A stretch of 64,000 nt of DNA. It comes from Arcuatula senhousia (lineage: Eukaryota > Mollusca > Bivalvia > Mytilida > Mytilidae). Numbering within the stretch: the first letter of the stretch is position 1; the number at the start of each line of letters is the position of its first letter. The notes under the pieces are model-generated. The model was not told where the DNA came from. It searched no databases and worked only from the letters and a program-made list of their open reading frames with translations. The stretch lies in NCBI GenBank assembly GCA_963971305.1, contig OZ020307.1, forward strand, positions 54,247,702 to 54,311,701, given 5' to 3'. The position numbers and the translations under genes are program-made. Positions 46,032 through 61,000 of the stretch are shown here, in pieces.

Positions 46032-49000
46032 GTAGAAATTTATTTTCACAAAGAGCGACCATGTTTTTCACGGATCAAAAATCAAAACACAACTTTGTTA
46101 CACGACCCCAAAAATGATCAATTTTGCCTAATTAATATAATAAGAGGCTCTCCCCTACCTGGTCCTTAAGTCATTAGGGTTTCCTATAAAGGGAACATCT
46201 GACAACTTCGACCCAATGGAAACTTTTGTTTAGCTTACTAAGCTGAAGGTTAAAGCAACAGCATCTTTTCTCTGTCTGCAATTGTTTATATTTTTTTCAG
46301 CAAAACCATGAAAGAACGCTATTTTTGACCTTTTAAGGCTAGGGCCATAACCCTTAGAAGGGGGTCATCTGACAGTTTTGTTCTAATTGAGAACTTTGGT
46401 AGAGCTAAATGGGCCGAAGTTTTGAGCAAGCAACATATTTTTTTCTATCTACAAAAGGTTTCATTTTACAGGAACAAACACCTTTAATATGGTCTATAAC
46501 TCCTATAAGGGGTCATTTGACAACCTCAACCAAATGAAGGTCTTTTTCAGCTGAAAGTTGAAGCAAGAAATAACTTTTCTCTATCTACATTACATCTATC
46601 TGCAAAAGTTTCATTCTAGAGCAAAACATGAAAAAGGCGCTATTTTTAACATTAAAAGGACCATAACCCCTATCAGGGGTCATCTTACATCTTTTACTTA
46701 TGTAGAGCTCAATGAGCTGTAGGTTTAAGCAACATCAGCTTTAATCCATCTGCGATAGTTTTCACTCTATAGAACAAAACATAAGAAAGCGGTGTTTAGC
46801 CTTCAAAGGGTCATAACCCCTATAAGGGGTCATCTGACAGTTCGACTCAATGGAAATTTCGGCACAGATTTTCATGCTGAAAAGGGAAGTGGCGTAAGAT
46901 GTTCCCTGTCTTTTACTCTTTTTGAATTACAAACCAAAAACAGTAGTCTGCCCCCCCCCCCTGGTTTATTTTCATAAACAGCGGTCTTGTTTTATAACGG
47001 ATCAAGAATCGAAACACAATTTTGTTACAAGACATCCTAAAGGATCAATCGTACCAAGTTTCATTAGATTCTGTTTATTAGTTTCAGAGGAGAAAAAAAC
47101 TGTGAACAGATGATACATTTTTTGTAGACAACGAATGACGACTGAAAGACGACGTCGGACGCCAAGTAAAAGCATAAGATGACATGGATCTTTGGTCCAA
47201 ATGAGCTTTAATGCGGTGAAACGTATCCAAAGTGGTTCAATAAACTATCACGATAGCCTTTCTTTAACTTTAATAGAGTCACGATCAAGAAATGATTAAA
47301 AACTTTGAACCATCAGGGTGCAGAACAGATTTTGAACTGACGAGGGGTATTGCAGGTTTAGAATATAAGGGTTTAGAACATATTTCATGGGATAGAACCA
47401 AAATTGAATCGATTGGAAAATTTGAAAAAAAAATCCAAAAATGTTCTATGGCAGGACAGGACTTGCGATGATATGTTCTAGAACTGTCGGTAGAGCGAAA
47501 TAGAACAATTACCTGAAAGTTAATGACAATTCTTAAGAGAAAAGCAGAGGTACCAATGGGGTATCCGAATATCAAAAGTCCGAAAGGGCAGAGACAAAAC
47601 CAGTAAACACCAACAGGAACGGGACAAAAACAGACAACATGTAAAACATGGAAGCACAAAATAACTGAATATCAATCAACAACGCGAACTCCAGTCGAAA
47701 CAAGAGTGAGCTCAGGTGCCCCGGAAGATGTTAGAACTTATCCCATCTGTTTGTCCAGTAAAAGGGCTTTCCAGTACTGATATTAAATCATTTTAACTAT
47801 ACTTTTGTTGTAGCGCCAATAGAATGCGGCGAATAGCGACTACTCTCTGTATTTCGTTGTGTCTCTTAAAATTTCTGCTGATATATGCAGGACGTGTCGC
47901 GTACTATTTTCTAGGTTTTATCGCCTATACTTATCTTCATATTATATGATTTTCTGTTTTTGCCTTTTGGAATTTTATACCATTGTTACACTTCATGTCT
48001 TATCCTTACAAAAATTAAAGCATTTCAGTCATTGTCAGCTATTTGAAATATAGTCATATATATGTGAATCTATTAATATGAAATAGGCAGTGCCTAAATG
48101 CGAGCACAGCATAATTCTGTTCAATAAAAAAATGATTTCGAATCGATGCAGTCAAATAAGATCTGAAACCATCGAAGTTATTTTTGTTTTGGTTAATTTT
48201 CTAGAACGTTCAATTTGGGACGAGATCCTAGGGGCGATTGAACGTTTAATAGAAAAGTAAGAAAAAATCGATTAAAATTTGGTTACTACAAAAAATGTAG
48301 CAACTCGTCGTCATCAGAATATTTTTCTCTTTTTACATTATTAAATAGATAATTTTTGGAATGCGACTAGCAAAATGGGTAATTATTTTCAAATTCACTC
48401 CGTTCCTGTAAAAATTTGAGAGCCTTTCCGGGCCATGAAAAATCAATATCAGCATTAGGCAATTTTTTCGCGGGAATAAATACCGTAGAGCTCACCGCTC
48501 AAGCAGGCACTTCGTGCCCGCTTGCAAGCTGTGCTCGCTATTAATAGTGCATTTGCCAATTGTTGTTCACTTTGATTATTTTGGGTACTTAGTCATATTT
48601 TACAGGATTTTAATGTAACCGTCGGTAACCAGCCACCGGACAAAAAATAGAACATCGCTTGCTCTCAATGCAATTCTGATCTTTTGAATACACTAATCAA
48701 AGCATATTTTAATAATTTTGATATCGTAGTATGAAATGATGTGGTATATATTATTAGAATATAGTGTCAAAAACATTTAAATCTCTGTAAGTTGTTTATA
48801 TTTTTCACGTGAATTATCCAAGACGTACACGATAAAATCCGAGGCTTGTCCTACTTCTATCCATTTGGAAACCAACGGGATTTTTCATAACGGTATTGTA
48901 AACGGTAAAATTAAATCGATCACGGAATAAAAATCCGATATTAATTGGCAAATGGTCTATTGCATAAAAATATAAATTGTGTCCTGCATACGCAAAGATG

Positions 49001-52000
49001 AAGCAAATTAAGGATACAATAATTCCTTTTTTCATATTAACTATTGTGTTAACAGATGTGATTCAGTCTTTGGGTGTATGACACAACCCACAAAATGGCA
49101 TTTGGGAGGTAAGTGCATATTTGATATTTATCATATTTTTTTATTTATCTAACAAAATTCATGAAATACGATAATGGGTCAGACGCATCTCATCACTTTA
49201 AATCCAACAATATCGGGCGCGTTCCTAGCACGTTAAAGAACTCTGCTGTAGGTATCGATAGGAGTAGGACCCGTAGAATATGCCGGAGGCTAAATTGTAT
49301 TATCTAACCCACTACTTCTTCATTCAGTGACATTCGACGTCAAAACTCTCATCCCTGATTGGCCTTGTGTCCCCATTATACCACCTTATCATTATTTATG
49401 TTCATTTTATCACTCCTGTCATGTTCATCTACAAAATGTACCTCATTCATCGGAATTCGTGATGCTTGGGAGTAGAACAATAAGAATCAAACTAAGAATA
49501 CAGCATTGAATAATTAGGAGCCCACTGCATTCCTGTACAGCTTACTAGATTGTTTTCTGTACATAATCTTTCCAAAACTTACCAATCATTATAATCTTTT
49601 TTATGATTTCAGACGATATAACTATTGCGACCCATTTAAAGGAGGATAGAAACACAACCAATTCCGAACGTTACGGTAAGACTTCTATAAACAATATTAC
49701 AATTCGGACTACTCAGTAGATTTATATTGTATCAGGATTGGATATTTAACATCATAAAATCCCTTCTTCTTGAGGACCGCAAAATCTTGAATCACATAGG
49801 TTTCATTTTCTCGACCTTATTTAGCTCTCCTCTTTTTCAAAGATCTTCAATGGGTACTGTTTTTTTGTTTCCCATTCAAATTATTCTCATCTTGATTCCA
49901 TATTCATCCTTTTGCAATCATCGCATAAGCTTCTTCAACACACTCACCTTATGGCTAGAAATATTACAAATGTTAAAAGTCAAAATATCACTCCTAGGTA
50001 AAAATATTGTTTATATATCTATTAGATCCATACGGTGCCATTTATAGTATCACAGTACTTTTGTTGTTAGACATTTTTCTCCTTTTAGGTTGACACCTCT
50101 TTCTTGAAATTGAATTATAAGGCAACAAAGCGGAAAATTACCCCTAGTTTTGCAATATTTTTTATATAATTGGTAGACTTAAAGTATATACGAAAGGTCA
50201 TCCTTTAAGTTCAAAATGCCTTTATTTTTAAAGCATGAACATACTGAATAACAGTATGTTGTAATAGAGATAATCGGACAAGAGCCGTATCGTGAGTAAT
50301 GTTGACATAAAGCCGTTTACCTGTTACGTTCTAATGTCAAATAGTCGGGCATAAATTCTTGTTATCTCCCTTTTAATTATAATACCTTATATGGCTAAAC
50401 TGTGAACACTGCTCACGAAAAGATTTATTTTTCAAACTTGAATCAATGTATCATAGAAGGAAGAAAAAAGGGGGGGCAAGCAAATATTTTGTTTTCAGTT
50501 TATACTTTAAGTAATTTCGGAGTTTTCCCAGAACATTGGACTTTTTCAACTTTTTGATCAAAAGTTGATCAGCCGTTAACATCTTCGCCCCCATCTGTTA
50601 AATAGGGTGTGGGGTCATGATGTGCAGTACAAAAACAAATCATATTGCCCGCCCACGAAGATTCATCATTTTATTACCTACAAGTAAAAATCTTACCAAA
50701 GCATTTTTTCGTCGATCGGCTGTTTGTAAAGCATCCAATCCGAATTCCGTCGATGTTTTGTGTCCCTATTTTACACGTTCAAATAAAAATTCAATTCAAA
50801 TCATAATTTCATGTCAAAAATTTTAATCAGGAACATCCAGAGACAGGATGTTCCGGGGGGGGGGGGGTCGAAACACACCCTATCCTTTGAAAGTTTTGTA
50901 AAATTTTCGTGCAGATGTTAGGCAAAAATGGCCTGAAACCCTCTTTAGTAGACAATAGGTGGACCCCCTTTCAAAATTCATGTACAAAGTCAGGACCATT
51001 GCAATCTTCAATTTCTATGGTATTTTTACCTTGTTTCGTCTTTTCTCTTGGACAGTGAGATTGATCCTCCAAGCTCGGTAATTTTGCTATTACCTTTATT
51101 CAAAGATTCATTAGATGCGATTTATCCAAAAGATTGACAAAACCAATCAGAACTGAGGACAGCGGGCTCATAGACTAATTTATGATTTTGTCGATGGTTT
51201 TGGTTTTTGTTGTTTGTTTATAACTTAATTTTAATTTTTTGTCAAACATTCAATTTGTATTGTAATGATTTACATGACAATAAAGTATTATAATAATTAA
51301 AATCAATGCAACCCCAATAAAAATGTATGCCGCATTTGGACTATTAAAAAAACAACCGAACATTTTACTTGAAAAGGGGGGCTTGGTTTTTTCCCCAAAA
51401 ATATTTTGGAAATTATTTTTGATAGAAAAGTATTTTGGCAGCAGAGGGTAAGAAATAAGAAAAAAATATTCTGAAGAAGGATTTCAGCTACATAAAAAAT
51501 GCAAATAATGAAAAAAAAAATTCTGTCGCGATGCCTTCAAAAAAATATATATATTTTTAAATTCTTTCAAGTTAAATGGCCTGTCCCTTATGTCTGGGGT
51601 AGTAAGAACCTTAGGATTTTAACAATTTTGAAATTTTAAACGGAGAATTTCATTGTTTTGATGTGTTTGTTAACAATCTAAGTATTGATGCCGGAGAGAT
51701 TGAAAATTCCAAACATGCACTAGATACGAACATGAAAAGCAAAGATTTTAAAAACATTATATGTCAAGCAAGAACCCAATTTTGACCCAAGATCGGCCAA
51801 TAACATCAGAGAATTTTTAATTTTAACGGATAATTCTAATTTTATTGCTTTGGTGTGTACGTCATCGGGGTTTTTTGACACTCAAAGAAATTTTAACTTT
51901 CTTTTAGAAAGAAACTTAAGTTTATCTTTAATATATACCTCAAATATGCATGCATTTACATGGTCAGCTTCAGCTTATTAATGGTTTTACTTACGCCCGC

Positions 52001-55000
52001 TTTAGATTTGATAATTTTAATTTGTGTTCATAATAAATGATCACCAACTGAGGGGTCGATTTTAAATAATAAGTATGAGCTTCTACTATGGTTTGTTTTG
52101 AATGAATTGCTCTTCTGCATATACATGAAGGTCGAAAAACGGATAAACACACGGATTCTCATATAAAATACCAAAAAAAGATCTCAACGAGATTTTCATT
52201 TGCAAGCAACTAGACCAAAATTACAAATTTTTGTTAAAAATGGCGACAACTCATGTAAGTTTTCGAGTTACATGTAGATCTATATATTCCAATGTCTTCA
52301 TGCCCACATTTAAACCTTTTGAAAGGGATCCTATGAATTCCAACTACAGTTGTATTTTATCTCAACATTTCTCCATTGTTTATTGTAACGGAGTGCGGAA
52401 TTTTGTGTTCGTGTCCGTCCATTCGTACACTACGGCAAGTTAACAACCTTTAGGTAAAAGTTTTTTTCCATAGAGCATGTATAATAATAAATTATCATGA
52501 AACTTTATTTATATTTGCATAATAGTATATATATAGACAGATTTATGATGAAATGAAAAACCAAAATATTATACGCCTGAGAAAAAACTTTATAATACGA
52601 GTGCATGAAGAACATGGTGCGATGATACGGGGCGAATAGGGTCGACATGTCTTTGGACATATTCTTACTTACAACTATCAGACAATGAATGGTATAATTC
52701 TAAAAAAGAATCGGAGCAGTCGCACACGACAGCTTATCCTCACGCCCGTTACATTAAAATGTAAGTAGAACAGATGTCAATTACTATCCAAGATATACCC
52801 TCTTTCCAAATATCATTCCTCTTCTAATTGGAATTACCGAGATATGTGCCTTAACCAAAACTTTAACCTGAACCATTCATCTGAAAAATGTAGGTCAAGG
52901 TGACCTAATTTGGGTACGGATGCTGGTTACTTTCCAAGGTGTTCACACTGACCCAACATCATTTCTCTACCACTTGCAGTTGCTGAGATTTGGACCTAAA
53001 CCAAAACTTAAACCCGAGTCGTTCATGCGGAAAATCCAATTTGGGTACGGATGTTGGTTACTGTCCAAAATGTACCCATTGTCCCAATATTATCGCTCTA
53101 TCACTTGCAGTTGCTGGGATATGGACCTTAACCAAAACTTTAACCGGAGTCATTCATGCGGAAATATAGGTCAAGGCCACTTAATATGGTACTGATTCTG
53201 ACTACCATCAAAGATGTACCCACATTACCAAATATCATCTCTCTATGTTTAGTTCCCAAGTTATTGACAAAACAAATACCGTACGTACATACGTACGAAC
53301 GAACGAACGTACGGACGTATGAACGAACGAACGAACGTATGAACGAACAAACTAAACGCTATATCCCCTCCCCAACTCTGTTGGGCTCGGGTAGAAAAAA
53401 ATAAATGATACCCAACATTTCTATATTTTTATAGATGAAATTAAGAGGAAATTCGCACAGTTGTTGTGAAACCTATTTCAGCGTGTTTTTGTAACAGATT
53501 AAAAGACTTTTGCTGTGGTCATATAAACTTGTATTTGTTCAAACTTCCGTTTTTGCCTCAGTTTTGTTCAGTGGTGTATCCATCGATATATCTGAAGTAG
53601 ATGGTACATACAATGAATGAAAGTTGCAACAAACATTCAAACTAAAACATTTGCTACGACTGACGCAAGGTTTGTCTCATCATTTCCGCTGTAACCAAAA
53701 AGAAAAAAAAAGCCAAACACTATATGTAAAGAACATATCGATGAAACAAAAGAAACAAGAAATCTGTGACCCAATGCTATAGTATTATTGCGTAAAGTTT
53801 TCCATATTGGCTGAGTTATTGGTCCAAGGCTAGCCATATTGGACTGAGGCGAAGCCGAAGTCCAATATGGCTAGCCGAGGACCAATAACTAAGCCAATAT
53901 GTATAACTTTACGCAATTATACCTTTATTGACTAACCTGACTAATATGGCTGACATGCCATATTGACTAGTCCAATATGCCATATTGACTGGCGGTATCC
54001 GTCCAATATCCATATTGGACGGATAAATTACATATTGGCGTAGTTTTGTGTTTATATAGTATAGGCTGTTTTCATCATATTTAGACAAATATTTTTATGT
54101 TAGTCAATAATCACCAGTAATACTCCCGGTTTCACAACTACTACTTGTATGCAATGCGTTGAGTATCAAGTTTACAACAAACAGGAAGTAAATGTTCGAT
54201 GGACCCAAAAATGTATCAATGCATCATGTCAATACCAAGCTTGTTACCAACTATCAGCAACCTATGAAGTGAATGAAATGTGCGACAGTTTTTTTTTTAG
54301 TTTTCGGTTAACAGGAAGTAGAATAATTGATGAAAGGATATGGAGTATATGAACATGACACTATGTACAACACATATTTTTTAATGAAACATTTCTTGTT
54401 AATCCTTTACAATGCTCTAGGTTATGCTTATTCTTTTGCTTTTCACTCTAAGCTTTTTTTCACTATATTGCAGATCCCAACGCATTCTGCTGTTTGACCA
54501 TAATAAGAGTTAACACTAAAGTATGTGTCACCTGCGGGCACCATTGGAAACAATAATTCTTTCTCAACTGCAATTTATTAAGAATTCCGATGGATCAAAA
54601 AAGTATCCCACAATACATCATATCCATATCAAGCCTGTTTCCAAATATCAGCAACCTAGGAATAATAGTTGCCAAGCCAAGTTATATGCAAATGAAAAGC
54701 TGGGCAGAATTAATTATGTGTGACGGAAAATATTAAAGTCTTCGATAAACAGGAATTAAATGTCCGATAAATCCAAAAACGTATTCCACAATACACAATG
54801 CCATAACAAGCTTGTTTCCAAATATCAGCAATCTATAAATAATAGTTTAAACAGTATACCATCCTCTTCTTCGAAGCGGGGCATAAAAATGCCAAATTGA
54901 ATACAAAATTTGAAATTTGTTTTAGATGAGTCAAAAATGTGCCTGAGGTAGAAATAAACCACATGTAACTTAGGGAGCGACCATTTGATTATGTTTTGGA

Positions 55001-58000
55001 GGGGGGAGCTATGGTAAAATTTGAAATAAAAAGCAGTATGCCAACAACAAACAATCAGAAAATAAAAATGCAGTACAACGCTTTGATATAAAAAAGGGCA
55101 GTTTGGTCTTTTTTGTTGTAAATTTTTTATTTGATTTTAAAATTCAAAAAAATAGCTCGCAAAACATCAAGGCTTTGATTGTTTAGATAATATTTAGGCT
55201 GAATAAAAAACATATCAATAACCCCATTAGCCCCATAAAAATCGAATGATCGCTCTCTTAAATGTACGGTGCTTAAGCTTTTATTAAATTCATGCAAGAT
55301 GTTGTTCAAATTCCACTGTGATGCATAGAAAGAGGTTATTTGGACAGTTGCAGACAATTATCCACAAATGACATGTAGCTACTGTTTAACTTATTTTTTG
55401 TAAAAAAAAAATCCCCTCTTCTACAAAAATGTTCAGTACTTACAATCCAGATTACTATACGTGGGATTTTTGATACCAAATTCTAACAAAAAGGTAATAA
55501 ATATGTCTTTGACAAACTAGCAGATTATAAGTTATTTTGTTCATTAAAACAGTGGAAAATTTTTAAAAATTAATAATAAAAAAAAAAAACTCCAGAATAA
55601 AAGATGGGAAGCCTGGGTGAATATTTTTAAAACAAAGGTCTAAACGGAGGAATCGCTAAATCATTAGATGTATTTTTAGTTTTTTAATTTTACATATTTA
55701 TAGATTATAATACATGTTCAAATCTAGTGCGGATCAATTAGACACCTGGCATAAGGGAGGTAATGATTATGTCGTTTTTAGACTTCTTAGGGCAACTTAA
55801 AGATACGTAGATACGTGCGTCGCTTCTCCGATTATCTCTAATAATACGTTTGAGTTTATTACAAATCGGTTGTTACTTTACATAGCATTTACAAAAACAT
55901 AGGATATGCACAAGAGGAATAAAGGTAATGTTGTACAGTGATTACGTGAAATCGCAAATTTTTCCAGGGATTACAAGAAATCCTTTATTACACACATTTC
56001 CTGTATTATATATAGGCTACATTTGTGTTATATTCTGCTGGGCAGAATTAATTATGTGTGACGGAAAATATTAAAGTCTTCGATAAACAGGAATTAAATG
56101 TCCGATAAATCCAAAAACGTATTCCACAATACACAATGCCATAACAAGCTTGTTTCCAAATATCAGCAATCTATAAATAATAGTTTAAACAGTATACCAT
56201 CCTCTTCTTCGAAGCGGGGCATAAAAATGCCAAATTGAATACAAAATTTGAAATTTGTTTTAGATGAGTCAAAAATGTGCCTGAGGTAGAAATAAACCAC
56301 ATGTAACTTAGGGAGCGACCATTTGATTATGTTTTGGAGGGGGGAGCTATGGTAAAATTTGAAATAAAAAGCAGTATGCCAACAACAAACAATCAGAAAA
56401 TAAAAATGCAGTACAACGCTTTGATATAAAAAAGGGCAGTTTGGTCTTTTTTGTTGTAAATTTTTTATTTGATTTTAAAATTCAAAAAAATAGCTCGCAA
56501 AACATCAAGGCTTTGATTGTTTAGATAATATTTAGGCTGAATAAAAAACATATCAATAACCCCATTAGCCCCATAAAAATCGAATGATCGCTCTCTTAAA
56601 TGTACGGTGCTTAAGCTTTTATTAAATTCATGCAAGATGTTGTTCAAATTCCACTGTGATGCATAGAAAGAGGTTATTTGGACAGTTGCAGACAATTATC
56701 CACAAATGACATGTAGCTACTGTTTAACTTATTTTTTGTAAAAAAAAAATCCCCTCTTCTACAAAAATGTTCAGTACTTACAATCCAGATTACTATACGT
56801 GGGATTTTTGATACCAAATTCTAACAAAAAGGGAATAAATATGTCTTTGACAAACTAGCAGATTATAAGTTATTTTGTTCATTAAAACAGTGGAAAATTT
56901 TTAAAAATTAATAAAAAAAAAAAAAAACTCCAGAATAAAAGATGGGAAGCCTGGGTGAATATTTTTAAAACAAAGGTCTAAACGGAGGAATCGCTAAATC
57001 ATTAGATGTATTTTTAGTTTTTTAATTTTACATATTTATAGATTATAATACATGTTCAAATCTAGTGCGGATCAATTAGACACCTGGCATAAGGGAGGTA
57101 ATGATTATGTCGTTTTTAGACTTCTTAGGGCAACTTAAAGATACGTAGATACGTGCGTCGCTTCTCCGATTATCTCTAATAATACGTTTGAGTTTATTAC
57201 AAATCGGTTGTTACTTTACATAGCATTTACAAAAACATAGGATATGCACAAGAGGAATAAAGGTAATGTTGTACAGTGATTACGTGAAATCGCAAATTTT
57301 TCCAGGGATTACAAGAAATCCTTTATTACACACATTTCCTGTATTATATATAGGCTACATTTGTGTTATATTTCAGTTTAAACATTGTTCAGAAGACTTA
57401 TAATTCTAAACTTGTAACCCGAGGGTATTCACAAGCAGACTTGTCCGACACGAATTTATCATTAAATTTCTAATATTTTATGTTTTTGAAATTCTCGATT
57501 GTTTAATTCTACAGGTTTCTTTCCTTATATTGCACATGGTCGATATACTCGGAGCTGGATTTGGCTTACCTGTTCGAACCTTTTGTCTTTGAATACTTCC
57601 TTTCAATACTTTTGGTTTTAGACCTTACTATGTTTTGATTTTTAAAATGCTGCTGAAGAGAGGTTACTCCTTGAAATATCAATATACAGCATCACCAAAT
57701 TAACCGTTTATATACCCGTTTTGGTATTGTATTCTGTACCCCTTTTATTCTTAAAAGCGTTCGATCCTTCAACAACAACAATTGCAACATCATCAACCGT
57801 TTGATCAACAACAAATTGTCAATCATCCACTTTAAATATGATTATTTCACCAACCTTACCGACACCTTATGTTCCAGACAATCAGTCAAATGTCAACACG
57901 TCTCCAAATACAAAAGATACAACAGCTTTATGGTCGGTAGTATCTACAGAACCAATCAAAGTTACAGAAACTCGAGACGACAGCAAGTTCGTTACTGACA

Positions 58001-61000
58001 CTGTAAACGAAACTGCAACCAATGAGCCCCGAAGTCAAACAACTTGTATACCAGGAGTTGTAGAGGACGATTCAATGTGGTCAATGTCCAGTATAGGTCA
58101 AGTACATTTATAATGCTACTTATATTATAAAATATTACTTATTATAAATGGTGCATAGATTAAAAATTCTTCAATGAACAGCAACCCTGTGTCAAATACA
58201 TTAATATATGCAAACACTGTCGTTGTAATAGGCATCAGTGTATCGATGTTGCTACAAAATTCCGAGAGACAAAGTCAATATAAGAAGACATTAAATCCAA
58301 ACAACATACAAAAGCACGTACTATAAAAAACTGTTACAACCAACAAAGCATATGTTATTAAAACAAATTAAGAAGGAACATGTCAATGGGACACAGATGC
58401 CCCCGATGGCCCTTAACAGGAACTAAAAGTCCGACAGGTTTGAAAGTTGCTAAGGACATACAGGTTGTCATACTTAACCATCCTACAAAGTTCAAATTAT
58501 TGTGGGGAGACATATTTTTTTTGTCTTGTCCGTCCGTCCGTCACAAAGTTAGTCAACGCATCTCCTCTGAAACTACTGAACCGAATTCAATGAAACTTGG
58601 TATATAGGAAGTACACCATATGTAGTTGTGCATGTTACCAGGAATTTTGATCCTCAAATTTTTTTGAGAGTTATGGCTATTTGAACTTTGAAATTTTCTT
58701 AAACTCCTCATTTATGATCTTGTTAGCGCAACTCCCTCTGAAACTAATGACCTGAATTCAATGAAACTTGGTATAAGGGAAGGACACCATGTGAAGTTGT
58801 TCACATTTGCAGGAAATTTTTACAGGTTTTATGGCCCTTAGAACTTTTTACGGGACATTGGGGGAGACATCATTTTTGTAGGCAAAAACAAACTTTAATT
58901 CTTGAATACGGTTACTGAGAAAATCTTGACAGAAATTTGCATATTATGTTCACATCGGCCTAAGTCCTAAACAGGAAGTAGATGTCTGACTGGTCTAAAA
59001 ATTGCTTAGGACGAACAATTTGATATACTGAACCATCCTACTAAGTTTCAAATCATTATCTTGAACGGTTTATGAGAAAAGCTTGACGGAAATTCGTACG
59101 GACGTACGGACAAACGGACGTACGGACAAACGGACGGACGGACATAAGTGAAAAAATAAAATGCCCCCGACATGTTGTCGCGGGGGCATAAAGATGCTCT
59201 GAAAGGGTAAGCAATTTCTACTTGCTATTGACCATCCATTGCATTGCCAGCGATTATTCAGTGTTGTTAAAGGTAAACGGCAACAATTTATACTAATTTA
59301 TACGATTTATAAATCTCCATGTCAAACCAACATTTGCGCTCATGATCATCTTAGAGATAGAAATCCCGTAACATTTTATCTCCCGTTAATTTTTTTAAGT
59401 GCAGGCAACATTGATGGGCAATATAAACCTATGCATGGCTTGTCTGACATGATGAAATATTAAAGAAATCACAAAACCTCCAATAAGCACTTAAATAACG
59501 TAGCAGTTCCATGAGCTAGAGCATATATGAAATATGACTACACAATGAGAGAAAGTTGACGATGGAAAGTTAAAATCAGTGTAGTACGTTTGTCAAAAAG
59601 CTTTGGTTTACTTTTGTGTCAAATTGTCTGTGTATGCAGTTTAAGGTAGTTTTTACATATTTAATAATTGTATTTTTGTAATAGTTCTGTATATTTCTTT
59701 AGCTGTCGGGGTTATTCTATGAATAATTCTGATATTTGTGTAATTTTTACATGTTTTATAATTGTATTTTTTTTTGTTATTGTTCTGTATATTTCTATAG
59801 CTGCCGGGGTTATTCTATGAATAATTCTGATGTTTGTGTAGTTTTTACATATTTAATAATTGGTTTTTTTGTAGTTCTGTTTATTTCCATATCTGTCGGG
59901 GTTATTCTTGGAATAATTCTGATAATTGCATCTGTGCATTTTATCAAACGGTAAGTGACTTCAAACTTCTTTATGTATGATTGTGTGTTATAGGTATTGC
60001 CCTTCTCGACACACCTGTTGACAGTAAGTTTACAATGGTCGAAAAAAAAACGGAGTTAGTACCCGGTGAAATCCGATATCTTGGTTAGATAACTCAAAAA
60101 CCAAATTACTAACAAACAGAAGGGGGGTCCATTTTCGTAAATAAAGGTCTGGATGAATTATCCTAAAAAGTAGCCATTGACAAAGTTTCATTAGTGGATT
60201 GCACTATCTCTAGCTGGGTTTTGGTTATCAACGGCATTTCAATTATAAAAATGTGTTACTTTCTGTCTTTAAGGATGCTCGCTGGTCTTGTTTTGGTATT
60301 TCTGTCATATTTTCGGAATCCTCTGGATTTTACCATCAAAATAGGGTTAAAATTTTTGCCCACGAACCCCCTATTTTCTTGTTATTAATGTCTTTAATAT
60401 GTCATAAAGAGGTTATAGACAAAGTTTTACCAAATCCTATTTATTCTGTCATGGGTTTTAACAGCGAAATAGTGCTAATGCTAAACCTATGAAAAAGTCA
60501 AAGAAAACCTTTTCCCGCCAAAACTTGAACGTCAATTATCTTGAAAACGAGGTCACGAACCTATCAAAATTTTTTGCTTATTTTATACCTTTTACTAATA
60601 TCTTTTAATTCAAGGCATAAAATTTGAAACCTATTTATTTTCAATAATAGTAGCGAACATCCTTAAAACTATTTATACGTTGCATTAACTGTTTATTGAA
60701 ACGTCAAGATGAACTGTCTTAGTGTCCCCTTTTGACAAACAAGTTGATACGAGTTTATTTCATTCTACATTGCCTTAAATGTATACGAGAAACAACTGAA
60801 CGTTTTCTTAGTTATCAGTACATATTTTATAATTTTTAGAGTATGATACATATCAATAAGCTTGTTAAGAATTAAATCAAATTTAAACTTTATAAACGAT
60901 TTTTTTATTTGGAAAGTTTAAGTGGTGCTTATTATGATTTTAGATTCATCGTTTACCAACGGTTTTATCAAGAAAGTCGCTATACAGCGTCTCTTAGAGC

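Noticed and set aside
53270..53360. GAAC/GTAC repeats as a regulatory array
   Set aside because: A simple tetranucleotide microsatellite at the end of a tandem-repeat element.
55127..55357. 76-codon minus-strand ORF repeated at 56465-56695
   Set aside because: Identity between copies is explained by the recent tandem duplication; no domain, signal peptide or splice evidence.
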